Source: Tianweitania sp. UT-5YL-CI-8 (lineage in GTDB: Bacteria; Pseudomonadota; Alphaproteobacteria; Rhizobiales; Rhizobiaceae). From it: a DNA stretch of 64,000 nt. The position numbers and the translations under genes are program-made. Positions 13,342 through 21,388 of this stretch are shown here, in pieces; position 1 is the first letter of the stretch, and every line of letters begins with the position of its first letter. The notes under the pieces were generated by a model. That model worked only from the letters and a program-made list of their open reading frames with translations, made no database searches and was not told the origin of the DNA. The stretch lies in the NCBI RefSeq assembly GCF_030010215.1, contig NZ_JASCRR010000017.1, positions 19,292-83,291 on the forward strand, in the 5' to 3' direction.

Positions 13342-13473
13342 GTCTTTTGATGGGGCTGCAAATCTGATGCAGGCCTGCTAACGACCGCGTTTCAATCGTC
13401 TTTCATGCTGGATAAATAATTTGACCAATTTGTCGCAGACGACCTATCCTGCGGCAAAGCAACTGGAAAAGCC

Positions 13474-14280
13474 GTGAACGATATTTTCTTCAAGATAGAC
13501 CATTCGCGGACGGCCGACGAGGTGATCGCCCAGATCGAGAGTCTGATCCTCGAAGGCGTGCTGCGCTCGGGCGACAGGTTGCCCGGCGAACGCGAACTGG
13601 CGTTGAAACTCGACGTGTCCCGGCCGATCCTGCGCAATGCGCTGAAAGAGCTCGAAGGGCGAGGCCTGCTGGTCAGCCGGCATGGCGACGGCACCCATGT
13701 CGCCGATGTCACCGGCCAGATCTTTTCCCGACCGGTGATGGATCTCATCATCAGCCATAGCAAGGCGGTGGCCGACTATCTGGAATATCGCCGCGAGATC
13801 GAGGGGCTGGCCGCCGAATACGCTGCCCGCCGCGTCACCGCCGACGATATCGTCCTGCTCGACCGCATCATGGAGCGGATGGAGGCTGCGCACCGGGATC
13901 CCGACTTCGATGACGAGGCCAAGATCGATGTCGAGTTCCACCATGCGGTTGGGGAAGGCGCCCACAACATCGTTCTCATGCACACGTTGCGCGCCTGCTA
14001 TCGGCTGCTCTCGGAAGGTGTGGCGGAGAACCGACTGCTGATCTTCGATCATTCGGGCGGTCGCGACGCCCTGCTCGACCAGCACCAGGCGATCCATCGG
14101 GCGGTAAGAGGGCGCGACCCTGCCGGCGCGCGCAAAGCGGCTATGGACCATATCGCCTATATCGAGCGGTCCATGACCGAAGCCGAGCGCAGCGGCGAAT
14201 GGCAGCGCATCGCGCGTCTCAGACTTCGGCAGCGTGGAGAACCCAAGCTTATGCCACCAGTGGAAAGTGCCGACCGATGA
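13474..14280 (+). CDS. FadR-family GntR regulator, probable glycolate oxidase regulator (GlcC-like)
   Basis: 268-aa regulator. The N-terminal GntR winged helix (~12-75) shows GVLRSGDRLPGERELALKLDVSRPILRNALKELEGRGLL. The C-terminal all-helical FCD domain has the acidic and histidine residues that bind metal and ligand (EFHHAVGEGAHN, QHQAIHRAV, AAMDHI). GTG at 13474 is the first start before the conserved domain. Divergent transcription from glcDEF suggests it senses glycolate or a related 2-hydroxy acid, but a lactate or pyruvate ligand is possible. It overlaps the next gene by four bases. Confidence 0.85.
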   Translation: MNDIFFKIDHSRTADEVIAQIESLILEGVLRSGDRLPGERELALKLDVSRPILRNALKELEGRGLLVSRHGDGTHVADVTGQIFSRPVMDLIISHSKAVADYLEYRREIEGLAAEYAARRVTADDIVLLDRIMERMEAAHRDPDFDDEAKIDVEFHHAVGEGAHNIVLMHTLRACYRLLSEGVAENRLLIFDHSGGRDALLDQHQAIHRAVRGRDPAGARKAAMDHIAYIERSMTEAERSGEWQRIARLRLRQRGEPKLMPPVESADR

Positions 14281-15023
14281 AAGCCAAGGGCGTGGATTTC
14301 GCTTCCGCACGTGCACCCGAAGGCATGCGGCTTTATGCCATTGGCGATCCGCACGGCAAGCTCGACCTGCTGGAGGCCATGCACAAACGCATCGCGGACG
14401 AGATCGCGCGGGACAGACCGACCGACTGGCGCGTCGTTCATCTGGGCGACTATGTCGACCGGGGTCCTGACTCACGCGGCGTGCTGGAGTTCCTCGTGGC
14501 GCTGAAGCAGCGCGACGAGCGCTTTGTATTCCTGACCGGTAACCACGACCAAGGAATGCTGCAGTTTCTGGCGACGGCGCAGTTGGACGGGATCTTTGTG
14601 CGCAATGGTGGGACGGAGACCGTCCGATCCTATGGCGTGGATGCGGTTTTCGAGTCTCCGGAGGGCGCCACGCGAACCCGCAATCAGTTGATGGATGCGA
14701 TCCCGGAAGCGCATCTGCGCTTCCTGCGCGAATTGGATTATTCCTGCTCGTTCGGCGATTTTTTCTTCTGCCATGCCGGAATCAGGCCGGGAGTGGCGCT
14801 CGACAAGCAGTCGCGTGACGACCTGATCTGGATACGCGGGACATTTCTCGACAACGACGACCTGTTCGAAAAGGTCATAGTTCACGGCCATACGCCGCAG
14901 GCCGATCCGGAGATCCTGCACAATCGCGTCAACATCGATACCGGCGCATGCTTCACCGGACGCCTGACGGCGTTTGTCGCAGAGGGCGATGTGAAGCAGA
15001 CGTTCTCGGTATGGAAGGCTTAG
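14277..15023 (+). CDS. PPP-family metallophosphoesterase (serine/threonine protein phosphatase type)
   Basis: 248-aa cytoplasmic metallophosphatase with the three metal-binding signatures in order: GDPHG (23-27), GDYVDRG (57-63) and GNHD (88-91), then CHAG and the late HGHTP histidine motif. This matches PrpA/PrpB-like phosphatases and Ap4A hydrolase relatives; the substrate cannot be told from sequence. ATG at 14277 overlaps the regulator stop (ATGA), so the two are probably co-translated although no functional link is known. The frame opens upstream, but that part lies inside the regulator gene. Confidence 0.85.
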   Translation: MKAKGVDFASARAPEGMRLYAIGDPHGKLDLLEAMHKRIADEIARDRPTDWRVVHLGDYVDRGPDSRGVLEFLVALKQRDERFVFLTGNHDQGMLQFLATAQLDGIFVRNGGTETVRSYGVDAVFESPEGATRTRNQLMDAIPEAHLRFLRELDYSCSFGDFFFCHAGIRPGVALDKQSRDDLIWIRGTFLDNDDLFEKVIVHGHTPQADPEILHNRVNIDTGACFTGRLTAFVAEGDVKQTFSVWKA

Positions 15024-15026
15024 GCC

Positions 15027-15167
15027 TTATCGGGCAGCGGCGGTGACGCCGTAGCCATCGATTGCCAAGTGATCGGCAGACGCATCGGCTGCATAGATGC
15101 CGAAGCCGCCGACGATGATGGCGGAGATCATGGCGATGGTCAGGAGCGCAGCTTTCACGGGATTCAT
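15027..15167 (-). CDS. small secreted or membrane-anchored peptide, unknown function
   Basis: 46-aa product starting MNPVKAALLTIAMISAI, with a hydrophobic stretch at ~6-28 (to GGFGIYAADA) and a short polar tail. It could be a cleavable signal peptide with a tiny mature part or a one-pass peptide. The ATG at 15167 is preceded by AAAAGAG; an upstream in-frame start at 15245 has no credible ribosome binding site and adds a polar segment. It converges with the phosphatase gene, three bases apart. Similar tiny proteins are common in rhizobia. Confidence 0.5.
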   Translation of the reverse strand: MNPVKAALLTIAMISAIIVGGFGIYAADASADHLAIDGYGVTAAAR

Positions 15168-15403
15168 CTCTTTTTTCTGGCGTTCCGACTGTTGCACGAT
15201 AACTGTTACGAATATGTTTCGGCCATCGACGGGCCGTCCGGGCAAAAACGCCGCGACATCGAAAAAAGTTCCGAAATCCGGCTTGTCTTTTTGTCAGGAG
15301 CGCCTCGGCACCCATCCGACGGGCCGCTTCTAGAAGCCCGGTCTGTAACAATCCAGCTCTAAAAAACCGGCAGGTGTGGAAGTCCTCCACAGTGCCAAAA
15401 ATG

Positions 15404-16117
15404 TCACGAGCGATCCGGGCGAATGGTGCCGACCCAAGCCCTTGCAAGGCTTTTTCCCGCAGCGTCCGCCGCTGCTCCATGGAGGGACTGCTCTTGTGGC
15501 CGCCGCTCCGGCCAATCGGGATTGTTGGCCGCGATCTGGCCGGCCAGGAGTGTCGTCCACTGTTCGACCAGTTTCGTGTCGGCTTCGAAATGAAACTGCG
15601 TGGCATAAGCGGCGCGCCCCACCCGGAAGGCCTGATTGGCAGCTTTCGGGCTTTCGGCAAGCCGCACCGCGCGCTCCGGCAGGCCGAACGTATCGTCATG
15701 CCACTGGAATATCGGAAACGCGGACGGTGCCGAACCGGCCACAGGGTCGGCCTGTCCCTTCGGGGTCAAAGTCACGGTCTGCCAGCCAAACTCGGTCGCC
15801 CCACCGACCTGGTTGACGCCGCCAAAGGCCCGCGCCATGAGCTGGCTTCCCAGGCAGATGCCGAGCACTGAACGGTCCTTGGCCTCGAAATCGCGGATGA
15901 GGTCGAGAAGGGCCGGAAAATAAGGATAGGCTGCATCGTCTAGCGCGTTCTGCCCGCCGCCCAGAACAATCAGCGCATCGTGACCGGATGCGTCCGTGGG
16001 CAGGGCTTCGCCGAGATAGGGGCTGCGGCGGTCGATCTCGGCGCCGGCTTCATCCAGCACCTCGCGGATTTGCCCCAGCCCGGTTTCGGCATAATTTTCG
16101 ACAACAAGAACCTTCAT
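15404..16117 (-). CDS. class I glutamine amidotransferase-like protein
   Basis: 237-aa single-domain protein with the GATase1 fold. The nucleophile is Cys88 in GICLGSQLMARAFGG, and the rest of the triad is His176 and Glu178 in TQFHFEAD. The oxyanion segment VLGGGQNALDD is at ~52-61. Stand-alone members are often annotated as GMP-synthase-like amidotransferases or gamma-glutamyl peptidases; the substrate here is unknown. The ATG at 16117 follows GGCGGG. Upstream in-frame starts exist but the conserved protein begins at MKVLVVEN. Confidence 0.85.
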   Translation of the reverse strand: MKVLVVENYAETGLGQIREVLDEAGAEIDRRSPYLGEALPTDASGHDALIVLGGGQNALDDAAYPYFPALLDLIRDFEAKDRSVLGICLGSQLMARAFGGVNQVGGATEFGWQTVTLTPKGQADPVAGSAPSAFPIFQWHDDTFGLPERAVRLAESPKAANQAFRVGRAAYATQFHFEADTKLVEQWTTLLAGQIAANNPDWPERRPQEQSLHGAAADAAGKSLARAWVGTIRPDRS

Positions 16118-16209
16118 TGACCCGCCTTGCATCTGCCTTGTCTTTGCAACCGGGCACTGCCGTATCATGGTGACTGAGAACGAACCAGCATCGAAGATGG
16201 ATAGCAGCC

Positions 16210-16854
16210 ATGCCGCTCCAGAACCGCGTCGATCCGTTCGGGAGAATCGTCGCCCACCCGACACGCGGCCTGTTCACCGGCAATCGCGGCATCATCCACG
16301 ATCCCGACAGCCGGACGCTGCTTAAGCGGCGCTGGAGCACGAAGGCTTGGATCATTTGCACCTGCGACTATAAGGGACGCAAGCGCGACGTGATGGGCCA
16401 CAACGGACACGGCAACGGTGCGGGTTGGACCAATCTGTTTTTTCTCGACGAGGTGACGGCGCTGACCGCCGGCCACCGGCCCTGCTTCTTTTGTCGCTAC
16501 GAGCAGGCGAAGAGCTTTCGGCGGCTTCATGCCGAAGCTGTCGATCGCAAGAAGGCAACCGCCACGGAGATCGACACGCGTCTGCATGCGGAGCGCCTTG
16601 CCTCCGGCGGCAGGCCGGCACCGATCGCGGTCCAGGAGTTGCAGGACCTGCCGGACGGCGCGATGATCGCGGACGGCGCAAACGGATATGCGTTGCGCGC
16701 GGGCATGTTCCTGCCATGGTCGTTCGATGGCTATGGAGCGCCGCGACTGCCTTCCGCCTTCGAACCCAAGACACTGACGCTGCTCACGCCGCCAACGACA
16801 CTGGCCGTTCTGCGGCGAGGTTACGAGCCTGTCTGGCACGCCTCCGCCTCTTGA
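16210..16854 (+). CDS. conserved hypothetical protein with a CxxC motif
   Basis: 214-aa protein I do not recognise as a named family. Visible features are a Cys pair in [14 protein letters not shown] (~50), a run of histidines and glycines ([11 protein letters not shown]), and [16 protein letters not shown] near ~95, which together could hold a metal. The C-terminal half looks like a small beta-rich domain ([17 protein letters not shown]). No signal peptide or membrane segment. Codon usage matches the surrounding genes. It sits between an amidotransferase gene (divergent) and rsmE, with no clear operon. Confidence 0.75.
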   Translation: MPLQNRVDPFGRIVAHPTRGLFTGNRGIIHDPDSRTLLKRRWSTKAWIICTCDYKGRKRDVMGHNGHGNGAGWTNLFFLDEVTALTAGHRPCFFCRYEQAKSFRRLHAEAVDRKKATATEIDTRLHAERLASGGRPAPIAVQELQDLPDGAMIADGANGYALRAGMFLPWSFDGYGAPRLPSAFEPKTLTLLTPPTTLAVLRRGYEPVWHASAS

Positions 16855-16885
16855 CCCGCTGAAAGCGCTGCCGCATCAGTCGAAA

Positions 16886-17620
16886 ATGCGCGCAAATTAC
16901 CGACTCCAAAGGCTCTTCGTACCCGACCCGCTTTCGGAAGGCAGCGCCTTCGAAGCCTCTCCGCAGCAGAGCCACTATCTGCTGCATGTCTTGCGATTGC
17001 CGGACGGCGCCGAACTGCTGGTTTTCAACGGTCGCGACGGCGAGTGGCGCGCGAAAATCGCGTCGCGAACTAAAAAAGCCGTGCGGATCGAAGCCGTCAG
17101 CCTCGAGCGCCCACAGCCCGCAGCATCCGATCTCGTCTACTGTTTTGCACCCATCAAGCAGGGACGGCTCGATTATCTCGTGCAGAAGGCCGTGGAAATG
17201 GGCGCGGGCGCGCTGCGGCCTGTCATCACCCAGCATACGCAGGTGGCCAAGGCCGGCACCGAGCGGCTTCGCGCCAATGTGGTGGAAGCGGCTGAGCAAT
17301 GCGGCATCCTTGCCTTGCCCGAGGTCGCCGAACCCGTGAAGCTCGACGCCTTACTGTCTGGCTGGGATCGGACGCGCCGGCTGATCTTCTGCGACGAGGG
17401 TGCCGAAACCGACAATCCCGTGGCCGCCCTGCAAGCAATCGAAGAGCGAAGGCTGGCGCTTTTGATCGGCCCCGAAGGCGGGTTCTCGGAAGACGAACGC
17501 AAGATGCTGCATGCCCTGCCCTTCGTCACCGCGATTCCGCTCGGGCCACGCATCCTGCGCGCCGATACGGCAGCCGTGGCGGCGCTGGCGGTCATACAGG
17601 CAACCATCGGCGATTGGTGA
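16886..17620 (+). CDS. rsmE: 16S rRNA (uracil-1498-N3)-methyltransferase RsmE
   Basis: SPOUT-class methyltransferase that methylates U1498 of 16S rRNA. 244 aa, usual for the family. The N-terminal PUA-like domain (~1-75) has [20 protein letters not shown]. The C-terminal trefoil-knot domain carries [13 protein letters not shown] and [13 protein letters not shown], which form the SAM site. The start [11 protein letters not shown] is typical. Nearest plus-strand neighbour upstream is the hypothetical gene 31 bp away. Confidence 0.95.
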   Translation: MRANYRLQRLFVPDPLSEGSAFEASPQQSHYLLHVLRLPDGAELLVFNGRDGEWRAKIASRTKKAVRIEAVSLERPQPAASDLVYCFAPIKQGRLDYLVQKAVEMGAGALRPVITQHTQVAKAGTERLRANVVEAAEQCGILALPEVAEPVKLDALLSGWDRTRRLIFCDEGAETDNPVAALQAIEERRLALLIGPEGGFSEDERKMLHALPFVTAIPLGPRILRADTAAVAALAVIQATIGDW

Positions 17621-17630
17621 AGCGCCGGCT

Positions 17631-17720
17631 TCAGAAAGTGATGCTGGTGAAGACGAGATAGAGAAGGCCGGCGGCGAGGCCGAATGCCAGAGCCAGCATG
17701 ATGCGCCCGAAGGATTCCAT
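17631..17720 (-). CDS. 29-residue single-span membrane peptide (candidate)
   Basis: A tiny frame, MESFGRIMLALAF...FTSITF, made almost entirely of one hydrophobic helix after a six-residue polar start. Most codons end in G or C as in real genes of this genome, unusual for a random AT/GC mix. No good Shine-Dalgarno is visible upstream of the ATG. It is convergent with rsmE. Function unknown; transcription evidence would be needed to accept it. Confidence 0.4.
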   Translation of the reverse strand: MESFGRIMLALAFGLAAGLLYLVFTSITF

Positions 17721-17848
17721 GGAAATTCTGCCGACGGCCCTCAAGAAGCAACCCCGCAGTTTGTCGTGATGGCAAGAAGAGCGGGTTGCCCCGTAGGCAA
17801 GCGTAGCGGTCGATGTGGTTCTGGGCTCGGTAGGTCCCGATGCGCCAT

Positions 17849-18133
17849 CTACCGGATCCGCAGGTCGAGGCGGGTCAGCACATATGACCTGCCTCTTTGC
17901 GTCCCCGAATAGGCCTTGCTGGCCGCTTCCTGGATTTTGATGCGCGCGGAATCGAAGACCGCCAGGCAGGCGGCCTCGTCGCCGGCGGTGCTCTTGTCGT
18001 TTTGCGCCGATGCGCGAAGCGCGCCTGCCTCGACGAAGAACGGCACTTCGAACATGCCGTCATGCGCAATGAAGCGAACGGCGTCGCGCGCCGCGTCGAA
18101 GCTCCGGCTTCGATTGGGAAAACCAAGGGTCAT
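17849..18133 (-). CDS. DUF1488 family protein
   Basis: 94-aa protein matching the DUF1488 pattern: FPNRSRSFDAARDAVRFIAHD, then EVPFFVEAGALRA, and a C-terminal stretch around AVFDSARIKIQEAASKAYSG. No enzymatic motif or membrane segment; function unknown. Its ATG overlaps the stop of the upstream gene (ATGA), so it is the last member of a tightly packed minus-strand cluster of six small genes (19404 down to 17849). Confidence 0.75.
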   Translation of the reverse strand: MTLGFPNRSRSFDAARDAVRFIAHDGMFEVPFFVEAGALRASAQNDKSTAGDEAACLAVFDSARIKIQEAASKAYSGTQRGRSYVLTRLDLRIR

Positions 18134-18441
18134 GGCCGTTCCGCGCCTTTCATGACCGCAGGAAAATGCTTCGTGCGCTGGCTGCGCACGCCCTTGTTCC
18201 GGCGGTTGAGTGAGATCATTCCAAGCGTTGCATCCGACAGGCTTAATCGCATCGAGGCACGCCCGCCGAAATAGGCGGGAACCCCGCTATAGACGTGATA
18301 GATGGTCCACGATCGGTCTGCTTCGACGCGCCGGCCGAACTGGTTGTCAAGACCGTCGCGGACAGCGGTTCCGCCCCGGTTTCCCAAATTATCGATAACA
18401 GCGGCGTTGTTGCCGCCGAGATCCGGGCTGATGTCATTCAA
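18130..18441 (-). CDS. conserved hypothetical protein in small-gene cluster
   Basis: 103-aa product of unknown function. The centre WTIYHVYSGVPAYFGGRASMRLSLSDATLGMISLN looks like a small folded domain; the ends are polar. The start is a TTG at 18441 that overlaps the upstream TGA (TTGA), with AAGGAG about ten bases before it; the next in-frame ATG would remove most of the domain. Fourteen-residue C-terminal tail is basic. Four-base overlap with the DUF1488 gene downstream. Confidence 0.6.
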   Translation of the reverse strand: MNDISPDLGGNNAAVIDNLGNRGGTAVRDGLDNQFGRRVEADRSWTIYHVYSGVPAYFGGRASMRLSLSDATLGMISLNRRNKGVRSQRTKHFPAVMKGAERP

Positions 18442-18680
18442 AATGGCGGTGCTCCTTCAGTGCCCGCAGCGGCTTCGAGAACTGCCAGGTAGATGCGTTT
18501 GCCGAAGGCATCGCTGATCGCCACGGCGTCGGGCTTTTGGGGCATGTCGAGCGTTAGCGTCAGCAATCGCGTGATCCTGATCGCGTCCTCGAGATCGCGA
18601 GCTTCCATCTCCTCGCGTCCGACGATCGCATGTGCGTCGTCCTCCGCGCGTGTCCGGTAGAATTCAATCGTGAATTTCAT
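18438..18680 (-). CDS. small conserved hypothetical protein in small-gene cluster
   Basis: 80-aa acidic protein starting MKFTIEFYRTRAEDDAHAIV, with a helical middle (EARDLEDAIRITRLL) and AISDAFGKRIYLAVLEAA near the end. It resembles short alpha/beta proteins of rhizobia but I cannot name a family. ATG at 18680 is preferred to a TTG at 18704. The gene overlaps the next by four bases, and the upstream basic peptide gene ends 34 bp away. Confidence 0.6.
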   Translation of the reverse strand: MKFTIEFYRTRAEDDAHAIVGREEMEARDLEDAIRITRLLTLTLDMPQKPDAVAISDAFGKRIYLAVLEAAAGTEGAPPF

Positions 18681-18714
18681 CGAGCCAGCGCCGTTGCTGC
18701 CCAAAGCCGCCGCA

Positions 18715-18858
18715 TCAGCGCTTGCCCTTCTCCTTCGAGGAGTTGGTGTCCGCTGCCCGCATCTGGTTTTCGAATGTGCTGCCCGATTTCGCCTCAGGCT
18801 TCTTTTCCTGCTTGGGTTTTCGGATTTCCTTGGTGGTGCGTTTCTGTCCCTTAGCCAT
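18715..18858 (-). CDS. 47-residue highly basic peptide in small-gene cluster
   Basis: A very Lys-rich, hydrophilic peptide (MAKGQKRTTKEIRKPKQEKK at the start, SSKEKGKR at the end) with almost no hydrophobic residues, so probably disordered or nucleic-acid-binding. Its ATG lies eight bases inside the 3' end of the upstream gene, consistent with translational coupling. Similar KEXRKPK-type small proteins are common in alphaproteobacteria; function unknown. Confidence 0.6.
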   Translation of the reverse strand: MAKGQKRTTKEIRKPKQEKKPEAKSGSTFENQMRAADTNSSKEKGKR

Positions 18859-19144
18859 GACGGAAGGTCCTTTCGAGGAGGCTGGATTGTTGCGACTGGT
18901 CTGTTTCCTGGACCGGACGAAGATGGTCTTCGGTGGTCACCCGCTCATGACGTTCGTCGTCGTTGCGGATGCGGTACTGCGGGATGCCATCCTTGGCCGG
19001 AAGCACCGCCGTGACGTGGTACACGTCGCTGTCGCTGGACAGCATCTGAAAGCTCCCCTTCATGTGCACGGCCTGGCCGAGTGCAAAGTGATGTGGGCGA
19101 TCCTCTTGGCGGGCGCGACGGCGGATGGAAATTGAACTGTTCAT
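18851..19144 (-). CDS. small conserved hypothetical protein in small-gene cluster
   Basis: 97-aa soluble protein. Residues ~22-70 (ALGQAVHMKGSFQML, YHVTAVLPAKDGIPQYRIRND) look like a small beta-barrel-like module of the sort found in rhizobial stress-associated proteins. The C-terminus is polar and Gln/Ser-rich. ATG at 19144 overlaps the stop of the first gene of the cluster by four bases. I cannot name a family. Confidence 0.6.
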   Translation of the reverse strand: MNSSISIRRRARQEDRPHHFALGQAVHMKGSFQMLSSDSDVYHVTAVLPAKDGIPQYRIRNDDERHERVTTEDHLRPVQETDQSQQSSLLERTFRHG

Positions 19145-19404
19145 GGTTGGGTCTTGTCCTTTTGCAAAGCCGCTTCGAGATAGGCTGGCTCGATCGGCAC
19201 CATCTGCTGCGTCGAACTCGATGCCGACACAGCCGGCAGATGAATAAATGTGTTCGTGTGGAGCCAGGCGAGGCGTGACGCCATATCGATCTGCTCCTCA
19301 TCCCGGTCGACGCGGTAGTCTCCGGCCGGGAGCGGGGCATCGAAACCCGGCAGCGCAAACGCTTTGGAAAAGCGAACGACTGTCTGGGTTGTACGGCTGG
19401 TCAT
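19141..19404 (-). CDS. small conserved hypothetical protein, first gene of small-gene cluster
   Basis: 87-aa protein beginning MTSRTTQTVVRFSKAF. The N-terminal half (PGFDAPLPAGDYRVDRDEEQI, RLAWLHTNTFIHLPA) reads as a beta-rich domain; the C-terminus ends in a short helix. ATG at 19404 is chosen over a start six codons upstream because the conserved-looking part begins at MTS. It leads the six-gene minus-strand cluster, so the promoter should lie in the gap 19405-19936. Confidence 0.6.
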   Translation of the reverse strand: MTSRTTQTVVRFSKAFALPGFDAPLPAGDYRVDRDEEQIDMASRLAWLHTNTFIHLPAVSASSSTQQMVPIEPAYLEAALQKDKTQP

Positions 19405-19936
19405 GATAGCGGCCCTCGGCATGAGGACACGGAACGCGTCTCATGCATCGCACAATCCAAACAAATGCCTCAGGTGCGGCGCCAACATGTGGTCGGGGCC
19501 GGAATTAGCTTTGAAATTCAGACTGAGCGCCAAATACGCCACATGGCGTGATAGTTTTATATTTTAGAGAATTCCAGCGACAACCCCGTCTCGGATTTCG
19601 CCGAAGTCGTATCACCAGATCAATAGAACGGTATTATACAACTTAAACTCGCTTCAATTAAGGCGAAAAGCACTGGAAGCGACCTTTATTTTGTAAATTC
19701 AAAAACAGGCATCGATTTTTCCTGTTGTTTATCGACAAATATTTCCAGTTTTATCGAACTCAACTACGCTCGTTACGATGAAATGACCATCCGCGCCGAC
19801 CCTAACCGCCTCGCGCGAACGTTGCCTGCGGCACCATCAATTCCTTTCGACGGAGCGTCAGGATTTTTCGCTTGATCGCCGTGCCTCTGATCGTCCATCA
19901 AGCGCCGGCGGCTCGTTGCCGCGAGAAGGGACTGTC
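19405..19936. other. 532-bp AT-richer gap, no gene seen
   Basis: Separates the divergent small-gene cluster and gshA. The part 19540-19790 is clearly richer in A/T than the flanking genes and has no open frame with gene-like features. A weak inverted word AACAGG...CCTGTT lies at ~19704-19728. It must contain promoters for both sides, but I cannot assign them. It may also be a remnant of inserted DNA or hold an unrecognised RNA gene. Confidence 0.4.
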
Positions 19937-21310
19937 ATGGCGCGCGATACGACCGATTTCCATCCTGTGGAGGATGTCGCTGAGCTGGTGGCCTATCTGG
20001 CCGAGGGCAACAAGCCGCCGGAGCAATGGCGCATCGGTACCGAGCACGAGAAATTCCCCTTCTATGTCGATGGCAACGCACCCGTTCCCTATGGCGGCGA
20101 TCATGGCATTCGCGCGCTGCTCGAAGGCATGCAGAAGACGCTCGGCTGGGATCCGATCATCGACGCCGGCCGCATCATCGGCTTGGTCGAACCGACAGGC
20201 CAAGGCGCCATTTCGCTGGAGCCGGGCGGCCAATTCGAACTATCGGGCGCGCCGGTGGAAACCATCCACCAGACCTGCCGCGAAGGCAACGCCCATTTGG
20301 CGCAGGTGCGCGAGATCGCAGAGCCGCTCGGCATCCGCTTCCTCGGTCTAGGAGGCAGCCCGAAATGGCAGCTTTCCGAAACCCCGCGCATGCCCAAGTC
20401 GCGCTACGACATCATGACCAACTACATGCCCAAGGTCGGCACCCAGGGCCTGGACATGATGTATCGGACCTGCACGATCCAGGTTAATCTCGACTTCGAA
20501 AGCGAAGCCGATATGCGCCGCAAGATGCAGGTGTCGCTGAAGCTGCAGCCGCTTTCGACCGCGCTATTCGCCAATTCGCCCTTCACCGACGGCAAGCCGA
20601 ACGGTCTTCAGAGCTGGCGCGGCGAAATCTGGCGAGACACCGACAATCAGCGCTCGGGGCTACTCGACTTCTGCTTCTCGCCCGAGTTCGGTTTTGCCGA
20701 CTATGTCGAATGGGCGCTCGACGTGCCGATGTATTTCATCATCCGCGACGGCCGCTATCACGACATGACCCATATGACATTCCGCCAGTTCATGGCCGGT
20801 GCCGCGCGCAAGGACATCACTGACGGCATGGCGACCATGGGCGACTGGGCAAACCATTTGTCGACGCTGTTTCCCGATGTGCGGCTAAAACGCTTCCTGG
20901 AAATGCGCGGCGCCGATGGCGGTCCGTGGCGGCGCATCTGCGCCCTGCCCGCTTTCTGGGTTGGCCTGCTCTACGATTCGGCTGCTTTGGACGCCGCCGA
21001 GCAATTGACGGCCAATTGGAGTTTCGACGAGGTTCTGGCCATGCGCGAGACCGTTCCGGAACAGGGAATCTCCACCGCATTCCGCAACACGACGCTGCGC
21101 GACGTCGGGCGCGAGGCGCTCGACATCTCCCGAATGGGCCTGAAGAATCGCGGCCGCAAAAACCGCGATGGCTACGACGAAACCACCTTCCTCAGCACGC
21201 TGGACGAGGTCGTGGCGCGCGGCAGCACCAGCGCCGAGGAGATGTTGAACGCCTATCACACCCGCTGGGGCAACTCGATCGAGCCCACCTTTCTCGAATA
21301 CGCTTATTAA
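19937..21310 (+). CDS. gshA: glutamate-cysteine ligase (plant/alphaproteobacterial type)
   Basis: First step of glutathione synthesis: ATP-dependent joining of glutamate and cysteine. 457 aa, the GCS2/plant-like class of Rhizobiales rather than the E. coli class. Diagnostic stretches are RIGTEHEKFPF (glutamate/ATP pocket), GAISLEPGGQFELSGAP, MMYRTCTIQVNLDF and NTTLRDVGREALDISRMGL. The ATG at 19937 follows GAGAAGGGA. Glutathione underpins redox defence, and the LsrB-like regulator 1.6 kb downstream belongs to a family that controls gshA in Sinorhizobium. Confidence 0.95.
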   Translation: MARDTTDFHPVEDVAELVAYLAEGNKPPEQWRIGTEHEKFPFYVDGNAPVPYGGDHGIRALLEGMQKTLGWDPIIDAGRIIGLVEPTGQGAISLEPGGQFELSGAPVETIHQTCREGNAHLAQVREIAEPLGIRFLGLGGSPKWQLSETPRMPKSRYDIMTNYMPKVGTQGLDMMYRTCTIQVNLDFESEADMRRKMQVSLKLQPLSTALFANSPFTDGKPNGLQSWRGEIWRDTDNQRSGLLDFCFSPEFGFADYVEWALDVPMYFIIRDGRYHDMTHMTFRQFMAGAARKDITDGMATMGDWANHLSTLFPDVRLKRFLEMRGADGGPWRRICALPAFWVGLLYDSAALDAAEQLTANWSFDEVLAMRETVPEQGISTAFRNTTLRDVGREALDISRMGLKNRGRKNRDGYDETTFLSTLDEVVARGSTSAEEMLNAYHTRWGNSIEPTFLEYAY

Positions 21311-21388
21311 GGCAGCACCGATTCCGGTGTTCCTCCCGCATATGATCGGTTAGGCTGCGGCAATAATCGGTTCTGGGAGGAATACATC

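Noticed and set aside
18670..19135. Plus-strand frames opposite the small-gene cluster
   Set aside because: The minus-strand frames have linked overlaps and starts; the plus-strand ones do not.
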